A stretch of 33,937 bases of DNA from NCBI GenBank assembly GCA_043774625.1, contig JAYVTG010000116.1, positions 1 through 33,937 of the forward strand, given 5' to 3'. Under the pieces are notes generated by a model. That model had not been told where the DNA came from, did no database searches, and saw only the letters and a program-made list of their open reading frames with translations. This DNA is from JAAFIP01 sp043774625 (GTDB lineage Bacteria > Pseudomonadota > Gammaproteobacteria > Burkholderiales > Burkholderiaceae_C). Below, piece after piece: positions 32,153 to 33,937 of the stretch. The number at the start of each line of letters is the position of its first letter. Position 1 is the stretch's first letter. Made by a program: the position numbers and the translations under genes.

Positions 32153-32983
32153 ATGAAAGTTGCAGCCATTCAAATGGTCTCAGACATTGATCTGGACACC
32201 AACCTGCGCGCGGCTGATCGCTTATTGGAGCAAGCTGTAGCCCTGGGGGCAGAGCTGGTCGGTTTGCCTGAGTATTTTTGCCTGATGGGGCGGCGCGATA
32301 CGGACAAACTAGCCGTTCAAGAGCGCTTGGGTAGCGGTGTCATACAAGACTTTTTGGCCGATGCCGCTCGCCGTCATGGCCTGTGGATTTTGGGCGGCAC
32401 CCTGCCGCTGTCCAGCCATGACCCTGCACATGTGCGCAACAGCAGTTTATTGTTTGACCCACAAGGCAAGCTGCATGCACGGTACGACAAGATGCATCTA
32501 TTCAACTTCGACAATGGACATGAACACTACGACGAAGCCCGTGTATTGCAGCCTGGTGACACGCCGGTGTGTTGCGAGCTGGCTTCGCGTGATGGCCACA
32601 CCTGGCGCGTGGGCTTGAGTATTTGCTACGACCTGCGTTTTGCTGCGCTGTACCAAGCCTTGAACGCCGACCTGATTGCAGTGCCCAGTGCATTTACCCA
32701 CACGACTGGCCAGGCGCATTGGGAAGTTTTGCTGCGCGCACGCGCTATTGAAAACCTGGCCTATGTCATGGCTCCAGCACAGGGGGGCATGCATGCCAAC
32801 GGCAGGCGCACCTGGGGGCATACCATGTTGGTAGATTGCTGGGGGCAGGTGTTGCAGCAATGCCCGCAAGACGAAGGCCTGGTGTGTGCAGAGCTATCGT
32901 ATGAGCAACTGCAAGAGCTGCGCCATCAGCTGCCTGCGATTGCACACCGAAGACCCCTGGGCGCTGTGCGCCCTACGCTTTAA
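32153..32983 (+). CDS. Carbon-nitrogen hydrolase (Nit1/YbeM-like amidase)
   Basis: The 276-residue nitrilase-superfamily protein has the catalytic triad E40 (GLPEYF), K113 (YDKMHLF) and C158 (SICYDLRF). FDNGHEHYDE and RAIENLAYVMAPAQGG match the Nit1/Nit2 branch, whose members hydrolyse deaminated glutathione as a metabolite-repair step. It follows yhdP by 33 bases, and its TAA stop overlaps the next start (TAATG). A precise substrate is inferred from the branch only. The distance to yhdP suggests co-transcription. Confidence 0.93.
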   Translation: MKVAAIQMVSDIDLDTNLRAADRLLEQAVALGAELVGLPEYFCLMGRRDTDKLAVQERLGSGVIQDFLADAARRHGLWILGGTLPLSSHDPAHVRNSSLLFDPQGKLHARYDKMHLFNFDNGHEHYDEARVLQPGDTPVCCELASRDGHTWRVGLSICYDLRFAALYQALNADLIAVPSAFTHTTGQAHWEVLLRARAIENLAYVMAPAQGGMHANGRRTWGHTMLVDCWGQVLQQCPQDEGLVCAELSYEQLQELRHQLPAIAHRRPLGAVRPTL

Positions 32984-33937
32984 TGGAAACGGCTGCGCAT
33001 GGTGCGCGCGCATGGCCGCGTTGGTGGCCATCCAGGCGCGGCACTTTGTGGGCACTTTTGGTCTTGCTGGTGGCAGCCTTGTTGGTCATTTTGGTGTGGC
33101 TTGCAGGTCGCTTCGAGATCAGTCAAGCGCAAAGTCGATTGGAGCGCGATGCGGGTGAGTCTGTGGGCGATATCAGGGCCGCACTTACGCGCAATATTCA
33201 GAGCTTGCAAGCCTTGCAGAATGCTACTGGAACCAGCTTGGCCAACATCAAGCCTGGCGCGGCAGCAGTAGCTTCGGATGTGTGGGCGCAAGAGGCGAAT
33301 GCCATTCTGCGCGAGCACCGCGAACTCTTGCGCATTGAATGGCGCAACAACCAATTACAAGAATTGGTCGGCGCAGACAGCCCTTATTCCGCTCCCGTTT
33401 TCCAGCGTATGGGCCGTGCTAATTCGCAAGGCGAAGTGCAAATTGCTTGCGATGTCGCGCGTCACTTAAGCGGCCCTGCTTATTCCAGCAGTTACTTTGT
33501 GCCGCAACCCGACGGACTGGGCCAGGAATTGATCGAGATGTGCATGCCACTCGCCTTGAACGGGCAAGCCAGCGGTTATGTGATCGCAAGTTATTCTATG
33601 CAGGGTATTCTTGCTGAACTGATTGGCAAGCAGCTTAGCCGTGGGCAAGAGGTGTCTTTTATCGAAGCAGATGGCACCCGCTTGGCCATTCTGGGCCTAA
33701 GTCGTCGCAGTGGCAGAGTTTTCAGCGCACAGCAATTGCTGGACCTTCCGGGCAATACGCTGGTGCTGCGTATGGACAGTTGGCGTGCAGCGCCTGACCT
33801 GTTTCCCAATGTTCTGACGGCCCTGGTAACACTGATGTCGATTGCACTGGTCACCGTTTTAGTGTTGTTGGGCAAAGACGTGAGTCGCAGGCTCCAAGCC
33901 GAGCATCAACTGGCCGAGGCACTGGCCTTTCGCAAAG
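32983..33937 (+). CDS. Membrane sensor protein, probably a histidine kinase (3' truncated by window)
   Basis: From ATG 32983, overlapping the nitrilase stop, the frame stays open to the window end (318 codons). It encodes a first membrane helix (about residues 22-42, LWALLVLLVAALLVILVWL), a periplasmic domain of about 225 residues and a second helix (about 280-302, VLTALVTLMSIALVTVLVLL). A cytoplasmic coil begins DVSRRLQAEHQLAEALAFRK. That is the layout of a two-TM sensor kinase about to enter PAS and kinase domains, but none of those is in the window. So the kinase call is inferred from topology and the linker; a response regulator downstream would be expected. Confidence 0.65.
   Translation, partial: METAAHGARAWPRWWPSRRGTLWALLVLLVAALLVILVWLAGRFEISQAQSRLERDAGESVGDIRAALTRNIQSLQALQNATGTSLANIKPGAAAVASDVWAQEANAILREHRELLRIEWRNNQLQELVGADSPYSAPVFQRMGRANSQGEVQIACDVARHLSGPAYSSSYFVPQPDGLGQELIEMCMPLALNGQASGYVIASYSMQGILAELIGKQLSRGQEVSFIEADGTRLAILGLSRRSGRVFSAQQLLDLPGNTLVLRMDSWRAAPDLFPNVLTALVTLMSIALVTVLVLLGKDVSRRLQAEHQLAEALAFRK

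Overview
The window looks like a chromosomal segment of a betaproteobacterium, most likely a Comamonadaceae/Burkholderiales member of the Rhodoferax-Polaromonas type. This rests on gene content and order (recG/queA/tgt, a PTS block of EIIA-HPr-EI, glnE divergent from a yhdP-type AsmA gene and followed by a nitrilase-type hydrolase and a sensor kinase), on moderately GC-rich coding sequence, and on short intergenic repeats of a style I associate with this family. No tRNA, rRNA, CRISPR array or complete insertion sequence was seen.

Layout. 1-1480 (-): 5' part of recG, divergent from queA (1533-2732). 2760-5490: a lower-GC cassette between queA and tgt, with a VapBC-type toxin-antitoxin pair, an OLD/RecF-like ABC ATPase and a DUF4276-like, TOPRIM-reminiscent protein. 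The last gene overlaps tgt (5477-6673) by 14 bases. 6842-10386: an exported DUF1800 + DUF1501 pair. 10370-11617 (-): a class III CoA-transferase. 11636-12040: gene-free and rich in large inverted and direct repeats. 12148-16390: a tightly overlapping run of lipoprotein, MFS transporter, EIIA(Man), HPr and EI. 16482-17198 (-): a TetR regulator, divergent from two fasciclin-domain genes (17401-18449). 18617-19534 (-): an ArgP-like LysR regulator, divergent from a DadA-like dehydrogenase. 20940-21785 (-): an M14 peptidase.

21808-25138 resembles part of an aromatic or N-heterocycle catabolic cluster: an acyl-CoA dehydrogenase-like gene and a NicX/M29-like dioxygenase (both frameshifted in this sequence), divergent across a palindromic operator from a flavin reductase and a MarR regulator. 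25146-27920 (-) is glnE. It is divergent from yhdP (27983-32119), followed by a Nit-type amidase and a truncated sensor kinase that runs off the window.

Two signals stand out. First, the queA-tgt interval carries an inserted, probably defensive, four-gene cassette built like the ATPase + TOPRIM effector systems (OLD, PARIS). Second, a ~43-bp interspersed repeat occurs about ten times. Most copies lie inside genes and are read in frame: five proteins share a peptide of the form IAARAxSTLA, two share the opposite-strand reading, and two copies help form secretion signals. This resembles the protein-coding palindromic elements of Rickettsia but is found here in a betaproteobacterium.
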